Source of the DNA: CAVTQZ01 sp963737015
GTDB taxonomy: Bacteria > Actinomycetota > Acidimicrobiia > Acidimicrobiales > UBA8190
Length of the DNA stretch: 64,000 nucleotides
Direction: 5' to 3'
Assembly: GCA_963737015.1 (NCBI GenBank)
Contig: CAVTQZ010000001.1
Coordinates: forward strand, 496,001 to 560,000
In this document: positions 17,586 to 26,482 of the stretch, in pieces
How positions within the stretch are numbered: position 1 is the first letter of the stretch
Layout: the number at the start of each line of letters is the position of its first letter
Notes under the pieces: model-generated
Seen by the model: only the letters and a program-made list of their open reading frames with translations
The model's database searches: none
Told to the model about the DNA's origin: nothing
Translations under genes and position numbers: made by a program

Positions 17586-18461
17586 TCTCTTCACGGCCAG
17601 TCGGACGAACTGAGCGAACCCATCAGGGTGGCTCAAGTGAGCCCCGTGTGACGCGCCTTTTATCTCGAAGATCACCGCTCCTTCGATCTGCACGCTGAGT
17701 GCCTCGGTCGCCCTGCGGTGGCGGTCGATGGATCGCTCGCCCCTGCCGAGCACTACAGGGACGACCACCTCACCGGTGCCAAAGGGAGCGCCACGCTCTC
17801 GCAGGTCCGCCAGCTCCGAGACGAGCGCCGGACCGTCCGCACGCCGCTCCTGCTTCGCATGTTCGGGGAGGCGCTCCCAGGCCTCGTCGCTCACCACCCT
17901 CCGGAAGAACGCCTCGGCGTGTGCAGCGGCATCGCCCGCAGGGTCGAGCGCTCTTCGCCTTGGCCACCAATCGAACCATGGAGTGGGGGGTTCGTAGAGG
18001 CCGACGGCCCTCACGAGGGGCGGGGCGGCGACCGCGGCGCCGAGGACTATGTCGGCACCGAAGGAGTGCCCGATCAAAACGGACTTGCGGCCGCGCACGA
18101 TCTCGAGCAGGTCCTCGACGTGTCGCTCGAACGGGGACCCCCCTCGGTCGGCGCCAGGCCCGGCGGCCTCGCGGGATCGGTGGTAACCGCGGCGGTCGTA
18201 GGTGATCACGTGGAGGTCCGAAAGCCTCCGTACGACCCTGGCGAAACTGGTCCCGCGGTCGAGCGATCCGTGGACCAGGACCACGAGAGGCGAACCGGGG
18301 TCTGTGGGGGCCCCGTGGCTCGGCGCGTGCTCCACCACGTGCAGGCCGAGGGCCGTATCTGGCACGGCGACAGCCTGGCGGGGGAGCGTCCGCCTGCGCC
18401 AGATCGCTGCCCGACGGCACGGATTCTCCGCAAGAGTCCGCCTCGCCCCACCGTTGTCCAC
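17439..18461 (-). CDS. alpha/beta hydrolase
   Basis: About 340 residues with an alpha/beta-hydrolase fold: the oxyanion segment LVVLVHGSLDRGTSF, the nucleophile elbow SVLIGHSFGADIVLG (Ser), and a likely catalytic His in GASHGAHLSHPDGFAQFV. Its natural substrate is unknown; esterase or lactonase activity is plausible. The last ~50 residues are Gly/Arg-rich, look non-native and run 147 bp antisense into the end of the GGDEF gene. Either the genes truly overlap tail to tail or another indel near 17590 has removed the real stop. The start is uncertain: GTG 18461 is the longest, and a GTG at VPDTALG, about 31 codons in, is closer to the first strand of the fold. Confidence 0.7.
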   Translation of the reverse strand: MDNGGARRTLAENPCRRAAIWRRRTLPRQAVAVPDTALGLHVVEHAPSHGAPTDPGSPLVVLVHGSLDRGTSFARVVRRLSDLHVITYDRRGYHRSREAAGPGADRGGSPFERHVEDLLEIVRGRKSVLIGHSFGADIVLGAAVAAPPLVRAVGLYEPPTPWFDWWPRRRALDPAGDAAAHAEAFFRRVVSDEAWERLPEHAKQERRADGPALVSELADLRERGAPFGTGEVVVPVVLGRGERSIDRHRRATEALSVQIEGAVIFEIKGASHGAHLSHPDGFAQFVRLAVKRSADAERAGHHGGDGRLGGRVRSGGGGATGEQLVDHRDETSASSDDRNR

Positions 18462-18470
18462 ATAGACATA

Positions 18471-18492
18471 GGAGGTCTTCGGGGAGACCTCC
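18471..18492. repeat. 8-bp perfect inverted repeat (operator or hairpin)
   Basis: GGAGGTCT and AGACCTCC flank a 6-nt loop in the upstream region of the minus-strand hydrolase, 10 bp from its longest start. There is no T-run, so an operator is as likely as a terminator. Confidence 0.55.
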
Positions 18493-18514
18493 GTGAAATC
18501 CGCCGGGGGGCGAC

Positions 18515-18838
18515 ATGAACGAGATCAGCGGAAACCGCTCGAGCCTCGCAGAAGCCGAGGCTGCACTTGGAGCAATGATGGGTACGGCCAGCGCGGACGG
18601 TGCTTGCGGAGGGCCCTGGACCCACGAGATAACTCCAGTCGTGAAGAACTGCGGAGTCGTCTCCTCCAATCACCGCCCGGTGCTGCAAGTGAACCCGGTC
18701 TGGTTGCGGGATCTCGTGTCGCGCGATGAGCTGAAGATCCTCGGCGACGAGATGCGCACGTGGTTCGCGATCCAGAGCGAGGTCGTGCGTTGCAACCGCA
18801 CACAGCGGCACCAGAGGGGTCGCTGCGTAGCAGCTTGA
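18515..18838 (+). CDS. hypothetical small protein
   Basis: 107 residues beginning MNEISGNRSSLAEAEAALGAMMGTAS, with no family I recognise. It fills most of a 475-bp gap between the divergent hydrolase and kgd. A purine-rich stretch (ggggggcgac) precedes the ATG. Composition is mixed, with a plausible helix LRDLVSRDELKILGDEMRTWF. Overlapping frames on both strands are also open, so this may be a chance reading frame. Confidence 0.3.
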   Translation: MNEISGNRSSLAEAEAALGAMMGTASADGACGGPWTHEITPVVKNCGVVSSNHRPVLQVNPVWLRDLVSRDELKILGDEMRTWFAIQSEVVRCNRTQRHQRGRCVAA

Positions 18839-18924
18839 TCATCATCCCGTGAGCGATCTCACGGCTTTGTGACCGGTCGACTGCCGTTCGTCACTCGACC
18901 AGGGGACTTTTTCATCGGGACCGT

Positions 18925-18930
18925 TAGGAT
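18925..18930 (+). promoter_or_regulatory. -10-like TAGGAT before kgd
   Basis: TAGGAT ends 7 nt before the GTG at 18938 (VDDGRSPANVP). This supports 18938 as the kgd start over the longer frame from 18869. Confidence 0.45.
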
Positions 18931-18937
18931 CGTGGCC

Positions 18938-21900
18938 GTGGACGACGGCAGATCCCCCGCAAACGTGCCCACGGGGGGCGCCTTCGGTCCAAACGCCTGG
19001 CTCGTCGACGACATGTACGAGCAGTACCGCGCAGACCCGTCGGCGGTGAGCGAATCGTGGCGTGAATTCTTCGCTGATTACGCGCCCAGCTCCGCGCCGG
19101 ACGTTGCGACCGCTGCGGGGCGCTCGAACCTCGACACGGAGGAGGCGCCTCGAACTAGCGATGGCGGGAGCTCCCCGAAGTCTCGGCAGGACACCACCTC
19201 AAAGCCCTCTCCCACCGGTAACGGGGCCGCGACGCCCATCAAGTCGAAGACGGCGGTCGCCGAACCGGCGGTAGCACGCGACGATGGATCGCCGGTCCCA
19301 CTTCGCGGTGCTGCGTCGAGGCTCGCCTCGAACATGGAGAGATCGCTCTCCGTGCCGACTGCGACGAGCGTCCGCACGGTCCCGGCAAAGCTCCTCGAGG
19401 TCAACCGTTCCGTGCTGAACAAGCATCTGGCGCTCACGAGCGGGATGAAGGTGAGCTTCACCCACTTGATCGGGTTCGCGGTGGTCCGGGCCCTTCGGGC
19501 GGTCCCGGCCATCAACTCCAGCTATGTAACAGACGCCGACGGAAAGGGGACCGCCGGGGTTGTCCACCATTCCAAAGTGGGCCTGGGTCTGGCGGTCGAC
19601 GTCGCCAAACCCGACGGGACGAGGACACTGTTCGTCCCGGTGCTCCGTGAAGCGGAGGCCATGGACTTCCGGTCGTTCGTCGTCGCGTACGAAGACCTCG
19701 TTCGGAAGGTCCACACGAACAAAGCCTCAGCCGACGACTTCGCAGGCGCCACGGTGACGCTCACGAACCCCGGGACCCTCGGCACCGTCCAGTCGGTTCC
19801 GCGCCTCATGACGGGACAAGGCGCGATCATCGGCGTGGGCGCACTCGGTTATCCCGCGCAATACCTGGCGGCCGACCGACGGAGCCTCGCGGCACTCGGC
19901 GTGGGGCCTGTTGTCACGCTCACCTCCACCTATGACCACCGGATAATCCAAGGTGCGGAGTCGGGACTCTTCCTCGCAGAGGTCGCGCAGCGACTGATGG
20001 GCGAGCACAGGTTCTACGACGAAGTCTTCGAAGCGATGGACGTGCCCTATGAGCCCATCCCGTGGCACAAGGACACGAACGCCCTCGACGCGGAGAATCA
20101 GAAGGCCGTCAAGCAGGCGCACGTCCAGAGCCTCGTGAACATGTACAGGGTGCGAGGCCATCTGATCGCCGACCTCGACCCGCTTTCGGCGGAGCGCCGC
20201 CCGCTTCATGCCGAGCTCGACCCAAACTCTTACGGGCTCACGATCTGGGACCTCGACCGGGAGTTCCTGGTGGACGGCCTTGCAGGAAAGGGCGTTCTCA
20301 CCCTCGGCGAAGCGTTGGACGTTCTTCGCGATGCGTACTGCAGGACGCTCGGGATCGAATACATGCACATCCAGGATCCCGCTCAGAAGCGTTGGGTGCA
20401 GGAGCACGTAGAAGGTGCGTCCATCGTTCTCACCAACGAGGAACAGCGCCACATACTCGACCGGCTGAATGCGGCAGAAGCCTTCGAGCGTTTCCTGCAC
20501 ACCCGCTATGTGGGCCAGAAGCGTTACGGGCTCGAAGGAGCCGAGTCCGCGATCGTCCTCCTCGACGCCCTACTCGACGACGCCGTGTCCGTGGGGATGT
20601 CCGAGGCGGTCCTCGGAATGGCTCACCGCGGTCGCCTGAACGTCCTGGCAAGCGTCGCCGGCAAGTCCTACCGGGAGATATTCGCCGAGTTCGAGGGAAA
20701 CCTGGATCCCCAGTCGGTTCAGGGATCGGGAGACGTCAAGTACCACAAGGGCGTCGTAGGCAAGTTCGTCGGGAGGACGGGAGGACAGCTCGTCGTCACG
20801 ATCGCGGCCAATCCGTCGCATCTGGAAGCCGTCGATCCTGTGGTGGAAGGCATGGCACGCGCGAAGCAGGAACAGCTGAGCTCAGGGCGCCGTTTCGACG
20901 TGCTCCCTGTTCTCATCCATGGTGATGCCGCCTTTGCGGGGCAGGGAGTCGTGGCAGAGACGTTGGAGCTTTCACAGCTGACCGGCTACACGACGGGCGG
21001 GACGGTGCACCTGGTCATCAACAACCAGCTCGGGTTCACGACGGCACCGCAGTCCGCCCGTTCCTCGGTGTATCCCACCGATGTCGCCAAGACAGTGCAG
21101 GCTCCGATCCTGCATGTTAACGGTGACGATCCTGAAGCAGCCGTACGAGCGGCGCGTCTCGCGTTCGGCTTCCGCCAGGCGTTCCACAAAGACGTCGTCA
21201 TCGACCTCGTGTGTTATCGGCGCTACGGGCACAACGAAGGAGACGACCCGAGCTACACACAGCCGAAGATGTACGCAATCATCGAGAAGCTGCGTTCGGT
21301 CCGAAAGCTCTACACCGAAGCGCTGGTTCGAAGGGGCGACATCACGCTCGAGGAGGCCGAACAAGCGCTCGACGACTTCCAGGCGCGCCTTCAAAGTGCG
21401 CTCGACGAGACGAGGCAAGCAGCACCCCCGAAGCTCACTTCGCTCCCGCCTCCGCCTCCGCCGGTCCCCGAGAGACAGGACATGAGCACCGGAGTGGACC
21501 GTCCGGTGCTCGAGCGCCTCGTCCGCGCCGCCACCGCCGTCCCACCGGACTTCACACTTCATCCGAAGCTCGCACGTCAGTTCGAGCAACGCTCGAAACT
21601 CGTCGAGAGCGGACATGTCGACTGGGCACTCGCGGAGACCCTGGCCTTCGGGTCGATCCTTCTCGAGGGAGCCGACGTGCGCCTGGCGGGCCAGGACACG
21701 AGAAGAGGTACCTTCAGCCAACGTCACGCCTTGCTCGTCGATTACGACACCGGGCGCGAGTGGATCCCTCTGGCGCATCTCGAATCAGAGGACACCGGTC
21801 GCTTCACGGTGCTCGACTCGTTGCTGTCCGAGTACGCGGCGCTGGGCTTCGAGTACGGGTACTCGGTCGAAGCTCCCGAAGCGTTGGTGGCGTGGGAGGC

Positions 21901-22702
21901 GCAGTTCGGAGATTTCGCGAACGGTGCGCAGATCGTGATCGACAACTTCCTCGTGGCGGCAGAGGACAAATGGGGCCAGCAATCCGGTCTCGTGCTCCTT
22001 CTCCCGCACGGTTTCGAGGGCCAGGGCCCCGAACACTCGTCCGCGCGGATCGAGAGGTTCCTCAACTTGTGCGCGGAAGGAAACATGCGCCTGGCTCAGC
22101 CGACAACCGCCGCCCAGTACTTCCACCTGCTGCGCTCGCAGGTGCGTGGTGCGATCAGGCGCCCCCTCGTGATCTTCACTCCCAAGTACTTGCTGAGAGC
22201 GCGGCCGAGTCGGTCTGCGATCGAGGAATTGTCCTCCGGCGGCTTTTCATCGGTGCTCGACGACCCAACCGCAACCGCTGGGGCAGAGGCGGCGGTCGAT
22301 CCGCAGACCGTACGGCGGGTTCTCCTTTGTTCGGGAAAGATCGCCTTCGACCTCGTCTCGAGACGCGAGAAACTGCTTTCGGAGGGGTCTGAGCTGCCAC
22401 CGCCGGGTCTCGATCCGGCGGCCGTGTCCGTCGTGCGAGTGGAGCAGCTCTATCCGTGGCCGGAGGAGAGCTTGGCCGGCGCACTCGGCCGCTACCCCGG
22501 GGCGGACGAGGTCGTATGGGTCCAGGAGGAGCCTGAGAACATGGGGGCCTGGTCTTATGCCCACGGCCGGCTTCATCGCCTGCTGCGCGAGAGATACAAG
22601 CTCACCCACGTGAGCAGGGTGGAATCTGCCAGTCCTGCGTCGGGAAGCGCCGCCCTCCACCAGCTCGAACAGGAAGATCTCTTGGCTCGTGCCTTTTCAT
22701 GA
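18938..22702 (+). CDS. kgd: multifunctional 2-oxoglutarate dehydrogenase E1/E2 (Kgd/SucA type)
   Basis: About 1254 residues. It combines an N-terminal E1 helper motif (FGPNAWLVDDMYEQYRADP), a Pro/Ser/Thr linker, an E2-type succinyltransferase catalytic domain (ending STYDHRIIQGAESG near 333) and a full thiamine-diphosphate E1 domain. In the E1 part, MAHRGRLNVLASVAGKS, HGDAAFAGQGVVAETL, RRYGHNEGDDPSYTQP, GQDTRRGTFSQRHAL and LLPHGFEGQGPEHSSARIERF are conserved. No lipoyl domain is present, as in mycobacterial Kgd, where lipoate comes from a separate E2. It oxidises 2-oxoglutarate in the TCA cycle. The GTG start at 18938 fits a -10-like hexamer at 18925; a GTG at 18869 would add 23 residues. Confidence 0.96.
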   Translation: MDDGRSPANVPTGGAFGPNAWLVDDMYEQYRADPSAVSESWREFFADYAPSSAPDVATAAGRSNLDTEEAPRTSDGGSSPKSRQDTTSKPSPTGNGAATPIKSKTAVAEPAVARDDGSPVPLRGAASRLASNMERSLSVPTATSVRTVPAKLLEVNRSVLNKHLALTSGMKVSFTHLIGFAVVRALRAVPAINSSYVTDADGKGTAGVVHHSKVGLGLAVDVAKPDGTRTLFVPVLREAEAMDFRSFVVAYEDLVRKVHTNKASADDFAGATVTLTNPGTLGTVQSVPRLMTGQGAIIGVGALGYPAQYLAADRRSLAALGVGPVVTLTSTYDHRIIQGAESGLFLAEVAQRLMGEHRFYDEVFEAMDVPYEPIPWHKDTNALDAENQKAVKQAHVQSLVNMYRVRGHLIADLDPLSAERRPLHAELDPNSYGLTIWDLDREFLVDGLAGKGVLTLGEALDVLRDAYCRTLGIEYMHIQDPAQKRWVQEHVEGASIVLTNEEQRHILDRLNAAEAFERFLHTRYVGQKRYGLEGAESAIVLLDALLDDAVSVGMSEAVLGMAHRGRLNVLASVAGKSYREIFAEFEGNLDPQSVQGSGDVKYHKGVVGKFVGRTGGQLVVTIAANPSHLEAVDPVVEGMARAKQEQLSSGRRFDVLPVLIHGDAAFAGQGVVAETLELSQLTGYTTGGTVHLVINNQLGFTTAPQSARSSVYPTDVAKTVQAPILHVNGDDPEAAVRAARLAFGFRQAFHKDVVIDLVCYRRYGHNEGDDPSYTQPKMYAIIEKLRSVRKLYTEALVRRGDITLEEAEQALDDFQARLQSALDETRQAAPPKLTSLPPPPPPVPERQDMSTGVDRPVLERLVRAATAVPPDFTLHPKLARQFEQRSKLVESGHVDWALAETLAFGSILLEGADVRLAGQDTRRGTFSQRHALLVDYDTGREWIPLAHLESEDTGRFTVLDSLLSEYAALGFEYGYSVEAPEALVAWEAQFGDFANGAQIVIDNFLVAAEDKWGQQSGLVLLLPHGFEGQGPEHSSARIERFLNLCAEGNMRLAQPTTAAQYFHLLRSQVRGAIRRPLVIFTPKYLLRARPSRSAIEELSSGGFSSVLDDPTATAGAEAAVDPQTVRRVLLCSGKIAFDLVSRREKLLSEGSELPPPGLDPAAVSVVRVEQLYPWPEESLAGALGRYPGADEVVWVQEEPENMGAWSYAHGRLHRLLRERYKLTHVSRVESASPASGSAALHQLEQEDLLARAFS

Positions 22703-22708
22703 GGCAAA

Positions 22709-24406
22709 TTGTCGCTGGTGCATCTGCTCGATAGCTCGAACCCAAGGCTGAGGCGCGCCCTCCTGGCGGCGGCCCTTATGGTCGGCTCCGCCCTCCTGTC
22801 CCAGTTGCCCGCGCCCGCCTCGTACGCGGTCACTCGCCAGAGCTTGGAGCGCGCCGCACACAGAAGCCCCCGTTTCACCACGGTGGAACCCGGATACTGG
22901 GTGGCGACCTCCGCCGGACAGGTGTTCAACTTCGGCTCGGCGCCTGCGAACGGTGATCTTCCTTCCAGCGGAATAACTCCGAGCAAACCGGTGGTGGGAA
23001 TGGCGCTCGACCCCTCGAGCGACGGCTACTGGCTGGTGGCGTCCGACGGGGGGGTCTTCACCTTCGGTGGCGCACAGTTCTACGGGTCGACGGGTGCCCT
23101 GCGGTTGAAGCAACCCATCGTCGGGATCGCACCCACTCCTGACGGAGGCGGCTACTGGTTGGTGGCGTCCGACGGAGGCATCTTCACCTTCGGAGACGCA
23201 CCTTTCTACGGATCCACGGGCGCCCTTCGGCTGAACAAGCCGGTGGTCGCAATGGCGCCGACTCCCGACGGCGGCGGCTACTGGCTGGTCGCGTCCGACG
23301 GCGGCATCTTCACATTCGGGGACGCACCTTTCTACGGATCCACCGGCGCCCTTAGGCTCAACAAGCCGGTGGTCGGAATGGCACCCACGCCTAACGGAGG
23401 TGGCTACTGGTTGGTGGCGTCCGACGGCGGCATCTTCACATTCGGGGATGCACCCTTCTACGGATCCACGGGAGCCCTTAGGTTGAACCAACCGATCGTC
23501 GGAATGGCACTCGACGACGCGTCGGGTGGTTACTGGCTCGTGGCCGCCGACGGCGGCATCTTCAGCTTCAATGCACAGTACGAGGGCTCCGCCGCGACCG
23601 CAGCCCGGGACGCACCGGTGATCGGGATGGTGGAGGCCGTCCCCGAACTCGAGCGGCCGACGATCGCTCTCGGATCGACGGCGGACGCAAACGGATACTG
23701 GCTGGCGGCCGCCGACGGCACGGTTTCGCCCTTCGGTGACGCGAGCAGCCTGGGTAGCGCGAGCTCGCCGGACAAGTCGATCGACGGTATGGCCGTCACA
23801 CCGGACGGGAACGGCTACTGGCTCTGCGACTCGCACGGCAACGTCTTTCCGTTCGGAGACGCCGTCAGCTATGGGTCACTCGTCGCAGAGAAGATCAACC
23901 CAACCAATCCGATCCAAGGGATGGCCTCCACCTCAGACGGCAAGGGGTATTGGCTCGTCGATTCGACCGGTTCGGTCTACAGCTTCGGCGACGCCAACTA
24001 CCACGGCTCGGCTGTCGGAGAAGGGATCAACGTCGACGACGTCATCGACATCGTCAGCACGCCCGACGGCGGCGGCTACTGGATGCTCGGTGCCGACGGA
24101 ACCGTCTACCCCTTCGGTGACGCCGCAACCCTCGGATCGTGGCGGGGATCGTCTTCGGACATCGTCATCGGAATCGCTCGCACAGCCGATGGAAAGGGCT
24201 ATTGGCTGGTGGACGTGAGCGGAGACGTCGAGAACTTCGGCGACGCTGCCAACGACGGACAACCGACCTCGGACCAACTGACCTCGTTCATAACGAACAT
24301 AACCGCCACACCGGACGGAGCCGGATACTGGCTCGTGGGCTACGACGGCAACGTCTACCCGTTCGGGGATGCGAAGTCGTTCGGCTCTACGGTGAACCAG
24401 CCCTGA
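22709..24406 (+). CDS. exported repeat protein (twelve GYWLVASDGG-type repeats)
   Basis: 565 residues from a TTG start at 22709 (a GTG lies 9 nt further). A signal-like N-terminus (RRALLAAALMVGSALLSQLPAPASYA) is followed by twelve repeats of about 42 residues. Each starts G-Y-W-L/M-x-x-x-D-G and continues with a (V/I)-(F/Y)-x-FGDA block and a GS turn. Four central copies are nearly identical in DNA. Tandem units of this size with Trp and Asp-Gly turns suggest a beta-propeller or beta-solenoid outside the cell. Such proteins are numerous in Acidimicrobiia; their role is not established, and adhesion or wall association is only a guess. It starts 6 bp after kgd but need not be functionally linked. 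Confidence 0.85.
   Translation: MSLVHLLDSSNPRLRRALLAAALMVGSALLSQLPAPASYAVTRQSLERAAHRSPRFTTVEPGYWVATSAGQVFNFGSAPANGDLPSSGITPSKPVVGMALDPSSDGYWLVASDGGVFTFGGAQFYGSTGALRLKQPIVGIAPTPDGGGYWLVASDGGIFTFGDAPFYGSTGALRLNKPVVAMAPTPDGGGYWLVASDGGIFTFGDAPFYGSTGALRLNKPVVGMAPTPNGGGYWLVASDGGIFTFGDAPFYGSTGALRLNQPIVGMALDDASGGYWLVAADGGIFSFNAQYEGSAATAARDAPVIGMVEAVPELERPTIALGSTADANGYWLAAADGTVSPFGDASSLGSASSPDKSIDGMAVTPDGNGYWLCDSHGNVFPFGDAVSYGSLVAEKINPTNPIQGMASTSDGKGYWLVDSTGSVYSFGDANYHGSAVGEGINVDDVIDIVSTPDGGGYWMLGADGTVYPFGDAATLGSWRGSSSDIVIGIARTADGKGYWLVDVSGDVENFGDAANDGQPTSDQLTSFITNITATPDGAGYWLVGYDGNVYPFGDAKSFGSTVNQP
23024..23527 (+). repeat. four tandem 126-bp units inside the repeat protein gene
   Basis: Units begin at 23024, 23150, 23276 and 23402, each with a GGCTACTGG start, and encode 42 residues each. 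They are close to identical, suggesting recent duplication or gene conversion. The outer eight protein repeats are more diverged. Confidence 0.9.
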
Positions 24407-24418
24407 GGATCACGGCAT

Positions 24419-25072
24419 TCAGCTGAGGGCTATGCCGACGACGTCTTCGAGGGCTTTGATGGCGTCGTCGGTTCGGACGACCTTGATTGTGGTCATGCCG
24501 AGCGCTCGTGCGGGCTTGAGGTTCACCCCTAGGTCGTCGAGGAAGACCGCATTTTGCGGCTCGATGTCCAGCTTCTCGCAGGCCAGCATGTAGAAACGGG
24601 GATCGGGTTTTCTTATCCCGGTGACCGATGACTCGAGCACCAGGTCGAAGAGCCGTAGAAGCTCTGCGGCGTCCGAGCGCTCGGCCGCCCACGGGCCCTC
24701 CATCGACGAAAAGTTGTTGGTGAGCAATGCAGTCTTGAAATGGGCGGAGCAGCGACGCACCGCCTCCACCATCTCGGGTCGCATCGCTCCCGTGAGGCCA
24801 TCGAAGAGCTTGCGGGTGTCCAGGCGACCTCCCGCAAGGGCGGCCTCCTTCTCGAATGCCTCACAGAAGTCGTCGAATGTGAGCTCACCCCGCTCCAACC
24901 GGGCCCAGGCGTTCTCATCGGGATTCGCCGTGTTCAGCTGGCGGATGAAGTCCTCCGGCAAGCCGTTTTCACGCTCGTACTTTTTGAAAGAGTCGAAGGG
25001 GCCATCGACGATGACGCCTCCCATGTCGAACAGCACGGCCTCTATCTTGTGAGGCCTCGACGACACGCCCAC
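24419..25072 (-). CDS. HAD-superfamily hydrolase (HAD-IA, epoxide-hydrolase-N-like)
   Basis: 217 residues from GTG 25072. Motif I is LFDMGGVIVDGPFDSF with the nucleophilic Asp; motif II is the Thr in ALLTNNFSS; the motif III Lys lies in TGIRKPDPRFY; motif IV is FLDDLGVNLKPARALGM. The N-terminal pattern (GPFDSFKKYERENGLPEDFI) is typical of the group that includes the phosphatase domains of ACAD10 and of soluble epoxide hydrolase. It likely hydrolyses a small phosphate ester of unknown identity. It begins 11 bp after the stop of the M20 peptidase and is probably cotranscribed. The longer open frame upstream is the shadow of that peptidase gene. Confidence 0.85.
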   Translation of the reverse strand: MGVSSRPHKIEAVLFDMGGVIVDGPFDSFKKYERENGLPEDFIRQLNTANPDENAWARLERGELTFDDFCEAFEKEAALAGGRLDTRKLFDGLTGAMRPEMVEAVRRCSAHFKTALLTNNFSSMEGPWAAERSDAAELLRLFDLVLESSVTGIRKPDPRFYMLACEKLDIEPQNAVFLDDLGVNLKPARALGMTTIKVVRTDDAIKALEDVVGIALS

Positions 25073-25082
25073 GATCCGCCGT

Positions 25083-26432
25083 TCAGGTGAGGAGATCTTG
25101 GGCCACGCCGTACCACAGTTGAGCGGACAGGCCCAGGGAGTCGACGTCCACTCGCTCGTCGATCCCGTGGAACATGGTCGCGTAGTCCTCGAAAGTGAGA
25201 CGCCTGCTGAAGAGGCCGAACCCGTACGCGACGCTTCCGAGCCGGCGGAAGAACCGAGCATCGGTGGCGCCGACCGTGAGAAAAGGAACGCAGCGGGCCT
25301 CGGGATATGCATGGCGGGAAATGCGTTCGAGCACGTCCCACAGGGGGGTGTCCGCCGGAGAGGTGGTGGCGGGATCCTCCGAGTGCCAAACGACGTCGAC
25401 ATCGGATGCAAGCTCACCCAGCGCCTCGGCGAGCATCTGCTCCACTTCCGGCTTTCCCCAGCCAGGGAGCACACGGATGTCGACCTGAAGTTGCACGCGG
25501 TCGGGTATCACGTTCACCTTCGTGCCCGCGGTCATCATGGTCGGCGCAATCGTGGTGTGGGTGCAGGCATGGGCCTGGCGCGCCAGGCCAAGGGCCGGGA
25601 AGCTCTCGCAGAAACTCTCGACCCTCTCGGGATCAAGGAGCTCCTCGCTGATGTCCTTTGGCAGGCCGATCCCGTTTACGAACCTGCGCCAAGCTTCGTG
25701 GATCTCGGCTGGCAGTCGGTGCTCGGCGAGGCGCCGCACCACCTCTGCAGCCTTTACGAGAGCGTTGTCGGTTCGAAGCGGCTGGGAGGCGTGACCGGGT
25801 GTTCCGCGCACGGTGAGCGTGCACCACCAGGCGCCCTTCTCGCCGGTGATGACCGGCAGACGTACATCGCTTTCTCCCCCCGGACCGACCATCGGAAAGC
25901 CCCCCGCCTCCGTTATGACGAAGTCGGCGCGCACGTGCTCGGGCACCTGCTCGGTAAGCCACTGCGCGCCGTGCGTTCCGAGGCCTTCCTCGTCGGCGAC
26001 GCCGATGAACAACAGATCGCCGTCGGGGCGAAAGCCGTCTCGCGCCAGGTGGCGTAACGCCACAGCCATGGACGAGGTGAGGTTCAGCATGTCGACGGCT
26101 CCGCGTCCCCAGACTTCGCCGTCCACGAGCTCGGCCCCGAAGGGATCGCGCTGCCAGTCGTCTGCATTTGCGGGGACGACGTCGGTGTGTCCGAGCAGGA
26201 GCAGCGAGGGCGAACCGGCCGAGCGGCCTTCGACACGTGCTACAACCGAGTTGCGACCCGACAAGGGCTCATAGGTTTCGAGGTCGATCCCAGGAACGTC
26301 CAACACAGCCGAAAGCACCTCGGCATTTCGATGCTCGTGCCCTGAGCCTGCCGTCCCGTCGTTGACGCAGGCATTCAGGATCATCTGCCTGAGAAGCTCG
26401 GTGACCTCACCGCTCAGGTCCGTGCCGGCCAT
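25083..26432 (-). CDS. M20-family metallopeptidase
   Basis: 449 residues. M20 enzymes cleave dipeptides or N-acyl amino acids with two zinc ions. Metal and catalytic motifs are seen in order: LLLLGHTDVVPA (His and Asp), WGRGAVDMLNLTSS (bridging Asp), GVADEEGLGTHGAQWL (Glu pair) and a C-terminal zinc His. The dimerisation domain lies between about 190 and 310 (RGTPGHASQPLRTDNALVK). No signal peptide, so cytoplasmic. The ATG at 26432 (MAGTDLSGEVTEL) is preferred over one three codons upstream because a minus-strand TAGGAT ends 7 nt before it. It is followed by a HAD phosphatase gene. The specific substrate is unknown. Confidence 0.9.
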   Translation of the reverse strand: MAGTDLSGEVTELLRQMILNACVNDGTAGSGHEHRNAEVLSAVLDVPGIDLETYEPLSGRNSVVARVEGRSAGSPSLLLLGHTDVVPANADDWQRDPFGAELVDGEVWGRGAVDMLNLTSSMAVALRHLARDGFRPDGDLLFIGVADEEGLGTHGAQWLTEQVPEHVRADFVITEAGGFPMVGPGGESDVRLPVITGEKGAWWCTLTVRGTPGHASQPLRTDNALVKAAEVVRRLAEHRLPAEIHEAWRRFVNGIGLPKDISEELLDPERVESFCESFPALGLARQAHACTHTTIAPTMMTAGTKVNVIPDRVQLQVDIRVLPGWGKPEVEQMLAEALGELASDVDVVWHSEDPATTSPADTPLWDVLERISRHAYPEARCVPFLTVGATDARFFRRLGSVAYGFGLFSRRLTFEDYATMFHGIDERVDVDSLGLSAQLWYGVAQDLLT

Positions 26433-26439
26433 CTCGAGC

Positions 26440-26445
26440 ATCCTA
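26440..26445 (-). promoter_or_regulatory. -10-like TAGGAT of the M20 peptidase gene
   Basis: On the minus strand TAGGAT ends 7 nt before the ATG at 26432, predicting a leaderless transcript. Confidence 0.45.
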
Positions 26446-26482
26446 CGGCTGTCGAATCAGCGGTGGTTGACTGGCGCCAGCG

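Noticed and set aside
23024..23527. CRISPR-like array
   Set aside because: The regular 126-bp periodicity is a coding repeat in frame with the GYW protein; units are too long, and there are no short repeats with unique spacers.
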